Shown here piece by piece: positions 1-8,588 of a stretch of DNA of 64,000 nt. The DNA lies in contig NZ_CP079195.1 in NCBI RefSeq assembly GCF_019263805.1, positions 1,057,501 to 1,121,500 of the forward strand, given 5' to 3'. The position numbers were made by a program, and so were the translations under genes. Below the pieces are notes generated by a model. It made no database searches. It was not told the origin of the DNA and saw only the letters and a list, made by a program, of their open reading frames with translations. The DNA comes from Polaribacter sp. NJDZ03. Lineage in GTDB: Bacteria > Bacteroidota > Bacteroidia > Flavobacteriales > Flavobacteriaceae. Every line of letters begins with the position of its first letter. The stretch's first letter is position 1.

Positions 1-2191
1 CTCCTAATACATAAGAAGGTCTTACTAAAATTGGGAAATCTAATTCATCTGCTAAAGCCAATGCTTCATCTGCAGTTTCTGCGATACCAAATTCTGGATA
101 AGGAATATTGTTACTTTTTAATAATTCAGAGAAAAGCCCTCTATCTTCCGCTAAATCTAAAGCTTCAAAAGAAGTACCAATAATTTTAATTCCGTATTTC
201 GTTAACTTTTCAGCTAATTTTAATGCCGTTTGCCCTCCTAATTGTACAATAACCCCTTCTGGTTTTTCATGACGGATGATGTCATATATATGTTCCCAAA
301 AAACAGGTTCGAAATATAATTTATCAGCAGTATCAAAATCTGTAGAAACCGTTTCTGGATTACAGTTTATCATAATCGTTTCGTAACCACATTCTGCAGC
401 TGCTAAAACACCATGTACACAACAGTAATCGAACTCAATTCCTTGTCCAATTCTATTTGGTCCAGAACCTAAAACAATAATTTTCTTTTTATCAGTTACA
501 ATACTTTCGTTTGCAATTGTTATTTGTCCGTCTGCTGTTTCAATCTCGTTTTCAAACGTAGAATAATAATAAGGAGTCTTTGCTTTAAATTCTGCAGCAC
601 AAGTATCTACTAATTTAAAAACACGTTGTACTTTTAATTCTTCTCTTTTAGTATATACTTCGCTTTCTAAACAACCCAACATGTGTGCTATTTGTCTGTC
701 TCCGTACCCTTTTTGCTTCGCTTCTAGTAATAAATCTCTTCCTAAAGTATCAATTTTGTAAGTAGAAATTTCTTTTTGAAGCTGAAATAACTCTTCATAT
801 TGTTTTAAATACCACATGTCAATTTTTGTGATATCATGAATCTGAGTTAAAGGAATTCCCATTGCAATTGCATCATAAATTGCAAAAACACGATCCCAAC
901 TTGCGAAAGTTAATTTTTCTATAATTTGGTTGTAGTCTGTGTAGCCTTTTCCGTCTGCACCTAAACCGTTTCTTTTAATCTCTAAAGACTGTGTTGCTTT
1001 GTGCAATGCTTCTTGAAACGAACGTCCAATCCCCATTACCTCTCCAACAGATTTCATTTGTAAACCTAAAGTTCTATCAGAACCTTCAAATTTATCAAAA
1101 TTCCAACGAGGTATTTTTACAATTACATAATCTAAAGTAGGCTCAAATAAAGCAGATGTAGATTTTGTAATTCCGTTTTCTAATTCATCTAATGTATAAC
1201 CAATTGCTAATTTTGTAGCTACTTTTGCAATAGGATATCCTGTTGCTTTAGACGCTAAAGCGGATGAACGAGATACACGTGGGTTAATTTCGATAGCAAT
1301 AATATCTTCTTTTTCGTCTGGTGAAACGGCAAATTGCACGTTACATCCACCTTCAAAATCTCCAATAGAACGCATCATGTGAATTGCCATGTCACGCATT
1401 TTCTGATAAGTTCTATCTGAAAGTGTCATTGCTGGGGCAACCGTAATAGAATCTCCAGTATGAATTCCCATAGGATCCATATTTTCGATAGAACATATAA
1501 TGACAACATTATCGTTTTTATCACGTAATAATTCTAGCTCATATTCTTTCCATCCCATCATCGCTTTGTCAATCATCACCTCATGTATTGGTGATGCTTC
1601 TAAACCGAAACTTAAAAGTTGATCAAAATCTTCTGCTTTGTAAACAATAGAAGCTCCTGCTCCACCTAAAGTATAAGAAGAACGAATTACTAATGGAAAA
1701 CCAAATTCTTGTGCAATTTCTTTTCCTTTTAAGAAAGAAGTTGCCGTAGCTTGGGGCGCCATTGGCACACCAATTTTAATCATTAATTCTCTAAATTGTT
1801 CTCTATCTTCTGTAACATTAATAGCGTCTATATCTACACCAATTAATTTTACATCAAAATCTTTCCAAATTCCTTTATCATCTGCTTCAATACAAAGGTT
1901 TAAAGCCGTTTGCCCACCCATTGTTGGTAAAACAGCATCAATTTGTGGATGCTCTTTTAAGATTTGAATGATAGATTTAGTTGTTAGTGGCAACAAGTAA
2001 ATATGATCAGCCATAGATGGGTCTGTCATAATTGTTGCTGGATTTGAGTTGATTAGAACAGTTTCTATTCCATCTTCCCTTAAAGAACGTAAAGATTGTG
2101 AACCAGAATAATCAAATTCACAAGCTTGTCCAATAACAATTGGTCCAGATCCAATAATTAAAACTGATTTGAGGTCTTTTCTTTTTGGCAT
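1..2191 (-). CDS. carB: Carbamoyl-phosphate synthase large subunit (3' end cut by window)
   Basis: This enzyme makes carbamoyl phosphate from bicarbonate, ATP and glutamine-derived ammonia, for pyrimidine and arginine synthesis. About 730 codons are in the window. The start ATG at 2191 gives MPKRKDLKSVLIIGSGPIVI, the classic CarB N-terminus with its nucleotide-binding GSGPIVIGQ motif. The motif is repeated in the second half as GSGPNRIGQGIEFDY, showing the internal duplication of two ATP-grasp halves. TMGGQTALNL and VQLGGQTALKL are also conserved. The C-terminal part (rest of the second ATP-grasp and the allosteric MGS domain) lies beyond position 1. It sits downstream of rpmH but has its own promoter. 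Confidence 0.97.
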   Translation of the reverse strand, partial: MPKRKDLKSVLIIGSGPIVIGQACEFDYSGSQSLRSLREDGIETVLINSNPATIMTDPSMADHIYLLPLTTKSIIQILKEHPQIDAVLPTMGGQTALNLCIEADDKGIWKDFDVKLIGVDIDAINVTEDREQFRELMIKIGVPMAPQATATSFLKGKEIAQEFGFPLVIRSSYTLGGAGASIVYKAEDFDQLLSFGLEASPIHEVMIDKAMMGWKEYELELLRDKNDNVVIICSIENMDPMGIHTGDSITVAPAMTLSDRTYQKMRDMAIHMMRSIGDFEGGCNVQFAVSPDEKEDIIAIEINPRVSRSSALASKATGYPIAKVATKLAIGYTLDELENGITKSTSALFEPTLDYVIVKIPRWNFDKFEGSDRTLGLQMKSVGEVMGIGRSFQEALHKATQSLEIKRNGLGADGKGYTDYNQIIEKLTFASWDRVFAIYDAIAMGIPLTQIHDITKIDMWYLKQYEELFQLQKEISTYKIDTLGRDLLLEAKQKGYGDRQIAHMLGCLESEVYTKREELKVQRVFKLVDTCAAEFKAKTPYYYSTFENEIETADGQITIANESIVTDKKKIIVLGSGPNRIGQGIEFDYCCVHGVLAAAECGYETIMINCNPETVSTDFDTADKLYFEPVFWEHIYDIIRHEKPEGVIVQLGGQTALKLAEKLTKYGIKIIGTSFEALDLAEDRGLFSELLKSNNIPYPEFGIAETADEALALADELDFPILVRPSYVLG

Positions 2192-2218
2192 TGTAAGTTG
2201 TTGTGTTATGTTGTTTTA

Positions 2219-2249
2219 CAAAAATAGTTAGTGCTTGGGTATAAAAAAA
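2219..2249 (-). promoter_or_regulatory. Putative promoter of carB
   Basis: Read on the minus strand there is a -7 box TATTTTTG (2226-2219), an exact match to the Bacteroidota consensus TAnnTTTG. TTTT lies exactly 19 nt upstream (2249-2246) at the -33 position, where TTTG is expected. The -33 box overlaps the U-tract of the rpmH terminator. The carB ATG is 28 nt downstream of the -7 box. Confidence 0.55.
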
Positions 2250-2274
2250 GGTGTTACTTAAAAAAAGTAACACC
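2242..2274 (-). terminator. Intrinsic terminator after rpmH
   Basis: On the minus strand a perfect 10-bp stem, GGTGTTACTT paired with AAGTAACACC, is followed directly by seven T residues. It lies 26 nt past the rpmH stop and just ahead of the carB promoter, so the two genes are probably separate transcription units. Confidence 0.8.
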
Positions 2275-2299
2275 TAATATATTAACAAAAGTTAATCAT

Positions 2300-2461
2300 T
2301 TATTTTTTATGTCTAGTTTCAGTAGAAACAGAAATTTTCTTTCTTCCTTTAGCTCTTCTACGAGCTAAAACCTTTCTACCATTAGCAGAAGCCATTCTTT
2401 CCATGAAACCATGTTTATTTCTTCTCTTTCTCTTTGACGGTTGGTAAGTTCTTTTTGGCAT
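2300..2461 (-). CDS. rpmH: 50S ribosomal protein L34
   Basis: A 53-residue, strongly basic protein starting [19 protein letters not shown] and ending ETRHKK. The first 45 residues match the L34 signature (PSxxKRxRxHGFxxRMxxxxGRxVLxRRRxKGRxxL), and the short extra C-terminal tail is usual for Flavobacteria. It is a component of the large ribosomal subunit. The gene lies divergent to pyrG and yidC. Closeness of rpmH to yidC is an ancestral arrangement in bacteria, although here they are on opposite strands. Confidence 0.97.
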   Translation of the reverse strand: MPKRTYQPSKRKRRNKHGFMERMASANGRKVLARRRAKGRKKISVSTETRHKK

Positions 2462-2530
2462 TATCTGTATTTTTAAATATCTCTGTTATTATTAGTTTTC
2501 TTAACGAAATCACATCGTTAAAAGCGTGCG

Positions 2531-2561
2531 CAAATATACAACTGTTTTTATTTATGACAAA
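2531..2561 (-). promoter_or_regulatory. Promoter of rpmH (consensus -33/-7)
   Basis: On the minus strand TTTG (2561-2558), then exactly 19 nt, then TATATTTG (2538-2531). Both boxes fit the Bacteroidota sigma-A consensus TTTG-N19-TAnnTTTG without mismatch. The predicted start of transcription leaves a leader of roughly 65 nt before rpmH. Confidence 0.8.
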
Positions 2562-2637
2562 CACTATTTAAAAAAAAAATGAAATATTTTTGAACGATAC
2601 AAAAGTACAAGTTTTAGAAATCTTTTCACCTTTTTTA

Positions 2638-2668
2638 TTTGACAGAATTTTTAGAGTTAGTACTTTTG
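2638..2668 (+). promoter_or_regulatory. Promoter of pyrG (consensus -33/-7)
   Basis: TTTG (2638-2641), exactly 19 nt, then TACTTTTG (2661-2668): a mismatch-free Bacteroidota promoter. It decides the pyrG start. A possible upstream TTG at 2639 is part of the -33 box and would not be transcribed, so translation must start at the ATG at 2687. Confidence 0.8.
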
Positions 2669-2686
2669 CGCAAACCTAAGAATACC

Positions 2687-4300
2687 ATGAGTAATACTAA
2701 ATATGTTTTTGTAACAGGAGGCGTAACATCATCACTTGGAAAAGGAATTATTGCAGCATCATTAGCAAAATTATTACAGCAAAGAGGATTTTCTGTAACT
2801 ATCCAAAAACTAGACCCTTATATTAATATAGACCCAGGAACTTTAAATCCGTACGAGCATGGAGAATGTTATGTTACAGATGATGGAGCAGAAACTGATT
2901 TAGATCTAGGTCATTATGAGCGTTTTTTAAACATTCCTACAAGTCAATCTAATAACGTAACTACAGGTAAAATTTATCAATCTGTAATTAATAAAGAGCG
3001 TAAAGGAGAATTTCTAGGAAAAACGGTTCAGGTTATTCCGCATATTACCGATGAAATTAAACGTAGAATCCAAATTTTAGGAGAAACTGGTGATTATGAT
3101 ATTGTAATTACAGAAATTGGTGGAACTGTTGGTGATATTGAATCTTTACCTTATGTAGAGTCTGTAAGACAAATGCTTTGGGAGAAAGGAGAAGATAATG
3201 CTATTGTTATCCATTTAACATTGATTCCATTTTTAGCTGCTGCAGGTGAATTAAAAACGAAGCCTACACAACACTCTGTAAAAATGTTAATGCAAAGTGG
3301 TGTAAGTCCAGATATCTTAGTATGTAGAACAGAACATGAAATTTCTGACGACATTAAACGCAAACTAGCATTATTTTGTAATGTGAAGCAAGAAGACGTT
3401 ATACAGTCTATAGATGCTGAGACTATATATGATGTGCCAAATTTAATGTTAGCTCAAGGTTTAGATACTGTTGTTTTAAATAAATTAAAACTTTCTTCTA
3501 AAGGAGAACCAGAATTAAAAGTTTGGAACGAATTTTTAACCAAACATAAAAACCCTAAACACGAAGTAGAAATTGCCTTAATTGGTAAATATATAGAGTT
3601 GCAAGATTCTTATAAATCTATTACAGAAGCGTTTATTCACGCAGGTTCTACGCATGAAACTAAAGTAAAAGTACGTTGGGTACATTCTGAAAGTTTAACA
3701 CCTAAAAATGCCGAAAAGAAATTAGAAGGTGTTAATGGTATTTTAGTAGCTCCTGGTTTTGGTGATAGAGGTATTGAAGGTAAAATTAGAGCCGTAAGGT
3801 ATGCAAGAGAAAATAATATTCCTTTCTTCGGAATTTGTTTAGGAATGCAAATGGCTGTAATTGAATTTGCTAGAAACGTTTTAGGTTTAGAAAATGCAAG
3901 CTCTACAGAAATGAACAAAAGCACAAAAGACCCTGTTATTAATTTAATGGAAAGTCAAAAAGATGTTACCGAAAAAGGTGGAACCATGCGTTTAGGTGCT
4001 TGGGATTGTGAGTTGAAAAGAGATTCTAAAATATATAAAGCCTATAAATCGGAATTGATTAGTGAACGCCACAGACATCGTTTTGAGTTTAACAATGCTT
4101 ATTTAGAACAAATTGAAGCTGCGGGAATGAAAGCAACCGGATTCAACCCAAAAACAGGATTGGTAGAAGTTGTAGAAGTACCTACTCACCCTTGGTTTGT
4201 TGGTGTGCAATACCATCCAGAATATAAGAGTACCGTTTTAAAACCACATCCTTTATTTGTAGATTTTATTAAAGCTGCCTTAAAACAGTCTCAGAAATAA
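2687..4300 (+). CDS. pyrG: CTP synthase (glutamine-hydrolysing)
   Basis: It converts UTP to CTP using ATP and glutamine and acts as a cytosolic tetramer. The 537-residue product has the usual length. The N-terminal synthetase domain starts [20 protein letters not shown] and carries the P-loop-like [10 protein letters not shown] and the [19 protein letters not shown] substrate segment. The C-terminal class I glutamine amidotransferase domain has the nucleophile Cys384 in FGICLGMQ and the His510/Glu512 pair in VGVQYHPEY. The ATG at 2687 is chosen because the promoter -33 box covers any earlier start. Its product CTP also feeds the CMP-sugar activation seen in the glycan locus. Confidence 0.97.
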   Translation: MSNTKYVFVTGGVTSSLGKGIIAASLAKLLQQRGFSVTIQKLDPYINIDPGTLNPYEHGECYVTDDGAETDLDLGHYERFLNIPTSQSNNVTTGKIYQSVINKERKGEFLGKTVQVIPHITDEIKRRIQILGETGDYDIVITEIGGTVGDIESLPYVESVRQMLWEKGEDNAIVIHLTLIPFLAAAGELKTKPTQHSVKMLMQSGVSPDILVCRTEHEISDDIKRKLALFCNVKQEDVIQSIDAETIYDVPNLMLAQGLDTVVLNKLKLSSKGEPELKVWNEFLTKHKNPKHEVEIALIGKYIELQDSYKSITEAFIHAGSTHETKVKVRWVHSESLTPKNAEKKLEGVNGILVAPGFGDRGIEGKIRAVRYARENNIPFFGICLGMQMAVIEFARNVLGLENASSTEMNKSTKDPVINLMESQKDVTEKGGTMRLGAWDCELKRDSKIYKAYKSELISERHRHRFEFNNAYLEQIEAAGMKATGFNPKTGLVEVVEVPTHPWFVGVQYHPEYKSTVLKPHPLFVDFIKAALKQSQK

Positions 4301-4317
4301 AAAAGTATTTAGTTAAA

Positions 4318-4348
4318 CGCAGTCGAAATCTAAAATATCTCGACTGCG
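4318..4348. repeat. Intergenic inverted repeat after pyrG
   Basis: CGCAGTCGA (4318-4326) and TCGACTGCG (4340-4348) form a perfect 9-bp stem with a 13-nt loop, 17 nt after the pyrG stop. There is no clear T-run after it, so it is either a weak terminator or one of the short dispersed hairpins that end in a TGACA-like motif, as here just downstream (4354-4359). Confidence 0.5.
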
Positions 4349-4447
4349 CTTAAAATGACATTATAAAATTAGGAATACTATTTGAACTACATACTTAGTA
4401 TCAAATATAAAGGAGCAAAAATAATATAAAGCTGCTTTTTAACTACA

Positions 4448-4478
4448 TTTGTCGCTTTTTTATCAAAAGAAACTTTTG
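4448..4478 (+). promoter_or_regulatory. Putative promoter of yidC
   Basis: TTTG (4448-4451), exactly 19 nt, then AACTTTTG (4471-4478). There is one mismatch from the TAnnTTTG box. The yidC ATG lies 33 nt downstream. Confidence 0.55.
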
Positions 4479-4511
4479 GTTTAATGACAAATTGACATTT
4501 TAAAATAACAC

Positions 4512-6392
4512 ATGGAACAAAAAAAATTCGATATCAATTCTTTTATAGGAATGTTATTATTAGGAGGTATTTTATTATACTGGATTAACTCTAATAAACC
4601 AGATGAAACTACTGATACTTCTACGAATACAGAACAAATTGTAGACTCTACAAACAATACTTCAAATACTTTTACAGAAAACACTCCCGTTTTTGAAAAC
4701 GATTCTTTAAAACAAATTGCTTACACAACTAAACTTGGTGCTTTTGCACAAAGTGCTATTAATGGTTCTAACGGTAATTCTGTTTTAGAAAACAACTTGG
4801 TTAAATTAACTGTTAGTAATAAAGGTGGACAAATTATAGAGGCAGAAATTAAGAATTACAAGACACATGATTCTTTACCTTTATATATGATAAAAGACAA
4901 AAATGCTTCTTTTAACATTAATTTTGGTACTACAGATAATAGAATTTTAAATACAAAAGATTTATTCTTTGAACCTACAGTTTCTAAAAATGGAGAAACC
5001 ACTGTTCTTTCTATGAAATTAAAAGTTTCAGACACTCAATTTCTAGAATATAGATATGAGATGAAACCTAAAAATTACATGGTTAATTTTGCAGTTCGTT
5101 CTCAAGGTTTAAGTTCTGTAATTAACTCTTCTACGCCAATTAATTTAGATTGGTCTTTAGATGGTTATGCACATGAAAAGAGTGTAAAGACAGAAAATAC
5201 GATGTATTCTCATCTTTATTACAAAACAGAAGATGACGTAGATCATTTAAATGCTGGTAATACAGAAATTTTAAATGATGTAGATTGGATTTCTTATAAG
5301 CAACATTTCTTTACCTCTATTTTATTAACAGATACACCTTTTAATAATAGTACGGTAACTTCTACCGATCTTATTAAAAATGAAGAATTAGATACTGTTT
5401 TTACAAAACGATATGAGTTAAAAACTCCGTTAGAATTAGCAAGTGGAGAGTTAAACTATAACATGAAATGGTTTTACGGACCAAGTGATTATAACTTATT
5501 AAAGACTTTTGAAGGTACAGATTTAGACCATACAGCAGATTTAGGTTGGGGAATTTTTGGTTTCTTAAACAGAACTGTATTTTACCCGGTATTTAACTTC
5601 TTAAAAGGATTTTTATCTAACTACGGTTTGATTATTATTTTAATGACAATTGTTGTTAGAATTATTATGTCTCCATTAGTATATAAATCTTATCTATCAA
5701 GTGCTAAAATGAAGGTGATTAGACCTGAGTTAACGGCTTTAAATGATAAATATCCAGGGAAAGAAAATGCTATGAAACGTCAGCAAGAGACCATGGCTAT
5801 TCAGCGTAAAGCAGGAGTTAGCATGATGTCTGGTTGTATACCTGCCATATTACAAATGCCAGTTTTCTTTGCACTTTTTAAGTTTTTTCCTACAAACTTA
5901 GCTTTAAGACAAGAAAACTTTTTATGGGCAAATGATTTATCTTCTTATGATATGGTTTATCAATTGCCAATTAAAATACCTTTTTATGGAGATCACGTAA
6001 GTTTATTTCCAATATTAGCTTCTATTGCCATTTTCTTTTACATGAAAATGAACCAAAGTCAGCAAGCAAATATGCAACCTCCTACGCAAGAAGGTATGCC
6101 AGATATGGGAAAAATGATGAAGTATATGATTTACTTCTCTCCTATTATGATGTTGTTTTTCTTTAACAACTATGCTAGTTCATTAAGTTTGTACTACTTT
6201 GTATCTAACTTGTTAACCATTGCAATTATGTTGGTTATTAAGAACTATGTAATTGATGAAGATAAAATTCATGCTCAAATAGAAGAAAACAAAAAGAAAC
6301 CGGAAAAGAAGAAAAGTAAATTCCGTCAAAAAATAGACGATGCTATGAAGCAAGCACAAGAGCAACAAGCACAACAGAAGAAGAAAAAATAA
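4512..6392 (+). CDS. yidC: Membrane protein insertase YidC
   Basis: It inserts and folds inner-membrane proteins, with or without SecYEG. The 626-residue protein is of Bacteroidota length. It has an N-terminal membrane segment (about residues 12-26, FIGMLLLGGILLYWI), a large periplasmic beta-sandwich domain (about 80-340) and the conserved C-terminal insertase core (about 355-570), recognisable from YGLIIILMTIVVRIIMSPL and the MSGCIPAILQMPVFFALF segment. A lysine- and glutamine-rich tail (after about 590) probably contacts the ribosome. It follows pyrG, a common flavobacterial order, but has a likely promoter of its own. Confidence 0.97.
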   Translation: MEQKKFDINSFIGMLLLGGILLYWINSNKPDETTDTSTNTEQIVDSTNNTSNTFTENTPVFENDSLKQIAYTTKLGAFAQSAINGSNGNSVLENNLVKLTVSNKGGQIIEAEIKNYKTHDSLPLYMIKDKNASFNINFGTTDNRILNTKDLFFEPTVSKNGETTVLSMKLKVSDTQFLEYRYEMKPKNYMVNFAVRSQGLSSVINSSTPINLDWSLDGYAHEKSVKTENTMYSHLYYKTEDDVDHLNAGNTEILNDVDWISYKQHFFTSILLTDTPFNNSTVTSTDLIKNEELDTVFTKRYELKTPLELASGELNYNMKWFYGPSDYNLLKTFEGTDLDHTADLGWGIFGFLNRTVFYPVFNFLKGFLSNYGLIIILMTIVVRIIMSPLVYKSYLSSAKMKVIRPELTALNDKYPGKENAMKRQQETMAIQRKAGVSMMSGCIPAILQMPVFFALFKFFPTNLALRQENFLWANDLSSYDMVYQLPIKIPFYGDHVSLFPILASIAIFFYMKMNQSQQANMQPPTQEGMPDMGKMMKYMIYFSPIMMLFFFNNYASSLSLYYFVSNLLTIAIMLVIKNYVIDEDKIHAQIEENKKKPEKKKSKFRQKIDDAMKQAQEQQAQQKKKK

Positions 6393-6414
6393 TTTTTTAG
6401 CTGTTCAACATAAT

Positions 6415-6450
6415 AAAAAATCCAAAACTTAATTGTTTTGGATTTTTTTT
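6415..6450 (+). terminator. Intrinsic terminator after yidC
   Basis: A 14-nt arm AAAAAATCCAAAAC and its complement GTTTTGGATTTTTT, separated by TTAATT, run straight into more T residues. It lies 22 nt after the yidC stop. Confidence 0.85.
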
Positions 6451-6601
6451 GGTTAAAATAATTGTAAAATCTTATATCTTTTAAGGTAAAACAAGTGTTT
6501 ATACTATTGACTTTTTAACTCAAAAAAACTAACTTAGCTAACGATGAATATAAAACCTAACATATTCATATTAACGTTACCAATAATTAAAAAATCAAAA
6601 T

Positions 6602-7417
6602 TTGTTTTCAATTCAATCTATAGAAGCAAAATATTTTATTAAAAATTATAATGTTCCCTTGTATTCCATTATTTTATTGGATGATGAATCGGATTTTTCT
6701 GTAAATTTTGTAAAATATAAAACAAAACGAAAATCTATTTTATTCCTTTCTCCTTATCAAAATTTAAAATGGTTCGGTTCTACTTCTTCAAAAGTTAAAT
6801 TACTACAATTTCACGGAGATTTTTATTGTATTGAGTATCATAAAAAAGAAGTTGCTTGTAATGGATTGTTATTTAATAATATCTATTTACAACCATACGT
6901 TTCACTCAATAAAATTAAATTTCAAGAAATATCCCAACTAGTCGATAAAATGGAAAAAGAAGTTGGAGTCAATAAAAGATTTTCAGAATCTGTTATAAAA
7001 TCTTACCTACAGCTCATATTTGCTATTTGTAGTAGTGAAAAAGATGAACAACTAGGAAACAAACTCACACAAAAAACTAATGAAAATGAGCTACTAACAT
7101 TTCAAGGTTTGTTAGAATTTCATTTTCATAAAGAACGTAATTCTTCATTCTATGCCAATAAGTTAAACATATCTCTTTCTTCATTTAGTAAAAAAATAAA
7201 ATCTCAAGTTGGAAAAACACCAACGCAACTCATCCAAGAGCGTGTTATTTTAGAAGCTAAGAAATTATTGCACCTCACTTTTAAAACTGTAAAAGAAGTT
7301 TCCATTGAGCTAAATTTTGATGACGAATTTTATTTTAGTAGATATTTTAAAAAAGAAGTTGGATTATCTCCCACTCATTTTCGTGAGAAAGTAGGGATTT
7401 CTATAGTGGCAAAATAA
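6602..7417 (+). CDS. AraC-family transcriptional regulator
   Basis: A 271-residue protein whose C-terminal hundred residues (about 165-265) form the double helix-turn-helix of the AraC/XylS family, with FYFSRYFKKEVGLSPTHFRE as the second recognition region. The N-terminal part is a divergent cupin-like sensing region with Cys residues in FYCIEY and VACNG, but no ligand can be named. The start is a TTG at 6602: a stop codon at 6584 and no in-frame ATG before residue 110 leave little choice. It stands just ahead of the RclC-like gene. In Escherichia coli RclC is controlled by the AraC-type, reactive-chlorine-sensing RclR, so control of the next gene is likely. Identity as RclR itself is not established. 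Confidence 0.85.
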   Translation: MFSIQSIEAKYFIKNYNVPLYSIILLDDESDFSVNFVKYKTKRKSILFLSPYQNLKWFGSTSSKVKLLQFHGDFYCIEYHKKEVACNGLLFNNIYLQPYVSLNKIKFQEISQLVDKMEKEVGVNKRFSESVIKSYLQLIFAICSSEKDEQLGNKLTQKTNENELLTFQGLLEFHFHKERNSSFYANKLNISLSSFSKKIKSQVGKTPTQLIQERVILEAKKLLHLTFKTVKEVSIELNFDDEFYFSRYFKKEVGLSPTHFREKVGISIVAK

Positions 7418-7465
7418 TCCATTGTTCATCCGCTTTAATCCATTCTTTAGCTTGTTCTTAATGTA

Positions 7466-7473
7466 TAATTTTG
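7466..7473 (+). promoter_or_regulatory. Putative -7 box ahead of the RclC-like gene
   Basis: TAATTTTG is an exact TAnnTTTG match 19 nt before the ATG. The -33 position (7443-7446, TTCT) fits poorly, as is expected of a promoter that needs an activator such as the neighbouring AraC protein. Confidence 0.4.
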
Positions 7474-7492
7474 TTCTCAAACAAATATAATT

Positions 7493-8113
7493 ATGAATAA
7501 CTTACTTAATTTACTAATAAACAGTCAAACTAATTTTATCAATTTTATTCGTTTTGCCATTTTTATAGTAATGGTTTGGATTGGTGGTCTAAAAGCTTAT
7601 CAATACGAAGCAGATGGAATAGTTCCTTTTGTAACAAATAGTCCCTTAATGAGCTTCTTTTATAAAAACACAAACAAAACAGTCATCAATGAAGAAGGAA
7701 AAACTGTTAAAGAATACATGTTACACAAAAACCCAGAAGGTAAAATGGTAGAGAAAAATATAGAATGGCATAAATCCAATAATACATATGCCTTCTCTTA
7801 TGGGTTAGGAAGCGTAATTGTTATTATAGGACTTCTGACACTTTTGGGAATTTGGTTTCCAAAAATGGGTCTTTGGGGTGGATTGTTTACATTTGGAATG
7901 TCCATTGTTACTTTAACTTTCCTCATAAGCACTCCAGAAGTATATGTTCCAAATTTAGGAGGCGATATGCAAACACCTCAATTTGGATTTCCTTTTCTAT
8001 CTGGAGCTGGAAGATTGGTTTTAAAAGACATTATTATGATGGCAGCTGGATTAATAATTGCATCTGACTGTGCAAAGAAGATAAAAACTACTGGCAATAA
8101 CTTGTATAATTAA
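7493..8113 (+). CDS. RclC-like inner-membrane protein (DUF417/YkgB family)
   Basis: The 206-residue membrane protein keeps the hallmark stretches of the DUF417 family, of which E. coli RclC (YkgB) is the known member: WIGGLKAYQYEADGIVPFV, NSPLMSFFY, NNTYAFSYGLG and FPFLSGAGRLVLKD. There are about four membrane segments (near 17-35, 100-120, 128-148, 170-190). RclC is part of a hypochlorous-acid resistance operon, but its biochemical role is unknown. The partner genes rclA and rclB are not here. The AraC gene directly upstream resembles the rclR-rclC pairing. It ends in a region with a strong terminator and repeats. Confidence 0.85.
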   Translation: MNNLLNLLINSQTNFINFIRFAIFIVMVWIGGLKAYQYEADGIVPFVTNSPLMSFFYKNTNKTVINEEGKTVKEYMLHKNPEGKMVEKNIEWHKSNNTYAFSYGLGSVIVIIGLLTLLGIWFPKMGLWGGLFTFGMSIVTLTFLISTPEVYVPNLGGDMQTPQFGFPFLSGAGRLVLKDIIMMAAGLIIASDCAKKIKTTGNNLYN

Positions 8114-8232
8114 TTGCTTGGTCACTGCCAACTTACGAACATTCCTGCGGAATACTCTATCTGTGATTTATTTACTAAATTAGTTGTTTGAACACGCAAC
8201 AAACCATACACAACAACATTAACTAAAACTAG

Positions 8233-8282
8233 AAAAACGTCTTATAAAACTGATTTTATTCAACTTTATAAGACGTTTTTTA
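8233..8282 (+). terminator. Strong hairpin terminator after the RclC-like gene
   Basis: A perfect 16-bp inverted repeat: AAAAACGTCTTATAAA (8233-8248) and TTTATAAGACGTTTTT (8265-8280), followed by T residues. It is 120 nt past the stop. The 8114-8232 stretch between them shows no gene that I can recognise. Confidence 0.8.
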
Positions 8283-8327
8283 TATTTAAATAGTCTATTA
8301 ATGATTACTAAAACTTACCAACAAGTC

Positions 8328-8397
8328 TAGCCCTGATTGAAGTGACATCCTTTTTGTTTTTTACAAAAAGATATAACGGAAAGCAGGAAATAGCTTC
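8328..8397. repeat. Structured intergenic element with nested pairing
   Basis: A 70-nt stretch folds with an inner stem CTTTTTGT/ACAAAAAG (8350-8357, 8363-8370) and outer pairs CCTG/CAGG (8332-8335, 8384-8387) and AGC/GCT (8329-8331, 8393-8395). From memory the flanking words TAGCCCTGATTGAAGTG and AACGGAAAGCAGGA recur between genes of many Flavobacteriaceae, but this needs a search. No coding potential is seen. Confidence 0.45.
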
Positions 8398-8404
8398 AAA
8401 AAAA

Positions 8405-8538
8405 AAGAAGTTATCTAAAAAAAGATTTTTTGTCAATCTGAATTTATTACAGATTCTTATGAAGATTGAACTTCAATAAGTTGAGATACTGAAACATGTT
8501 CAGTATGACAAGATTTAACCTTTTTTAGATAACCTCTT
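8405..8538 (-). repeat. Solo copy of structured repeat family, MITE-like
   Basis: A 134-bp element bounded by near-perfect terminal inverted repeats (AAGAAGTTATCTAAAAAAAG on the left, CTTTTTTAGATAACCTCTT on the right). Read on the minus strand its body is the same sequence as the units of the tandem array at 60.7-61.6 kb, with two internal hairpins ATACTGAA/TTCAGTAT and AATCTG/CAGATT. It lies between convergent genes (the RclC-like gene and the THUMP methyltransferase gene). It has no ORF, so any movement would depend on another enzyme. Confidence 0.7.
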
Positions 8539-8588
8539 TACTATTTTAGTATAGATTGCTTCGTAAATTGACAAAGACAAAAAAGAAT

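Noticed and set aside
2639..2686. Upstream TTG start for CTP synthase
   Set aside because: It falls in the -33 box of a mismatch-free promoter; the ATG at 2687 gives the normal CTP synthase N-terminus.
3151..3924. Minus-strand open frames inside pyrG
   Set aside because: They are shadows of a highly conserved gene; their translations show no family features.
7852..8067. 71-codon plus-strand frame inside the RclC-like gene
   Set aside because: It is an alternative frame of a conserved DUF417 gene.
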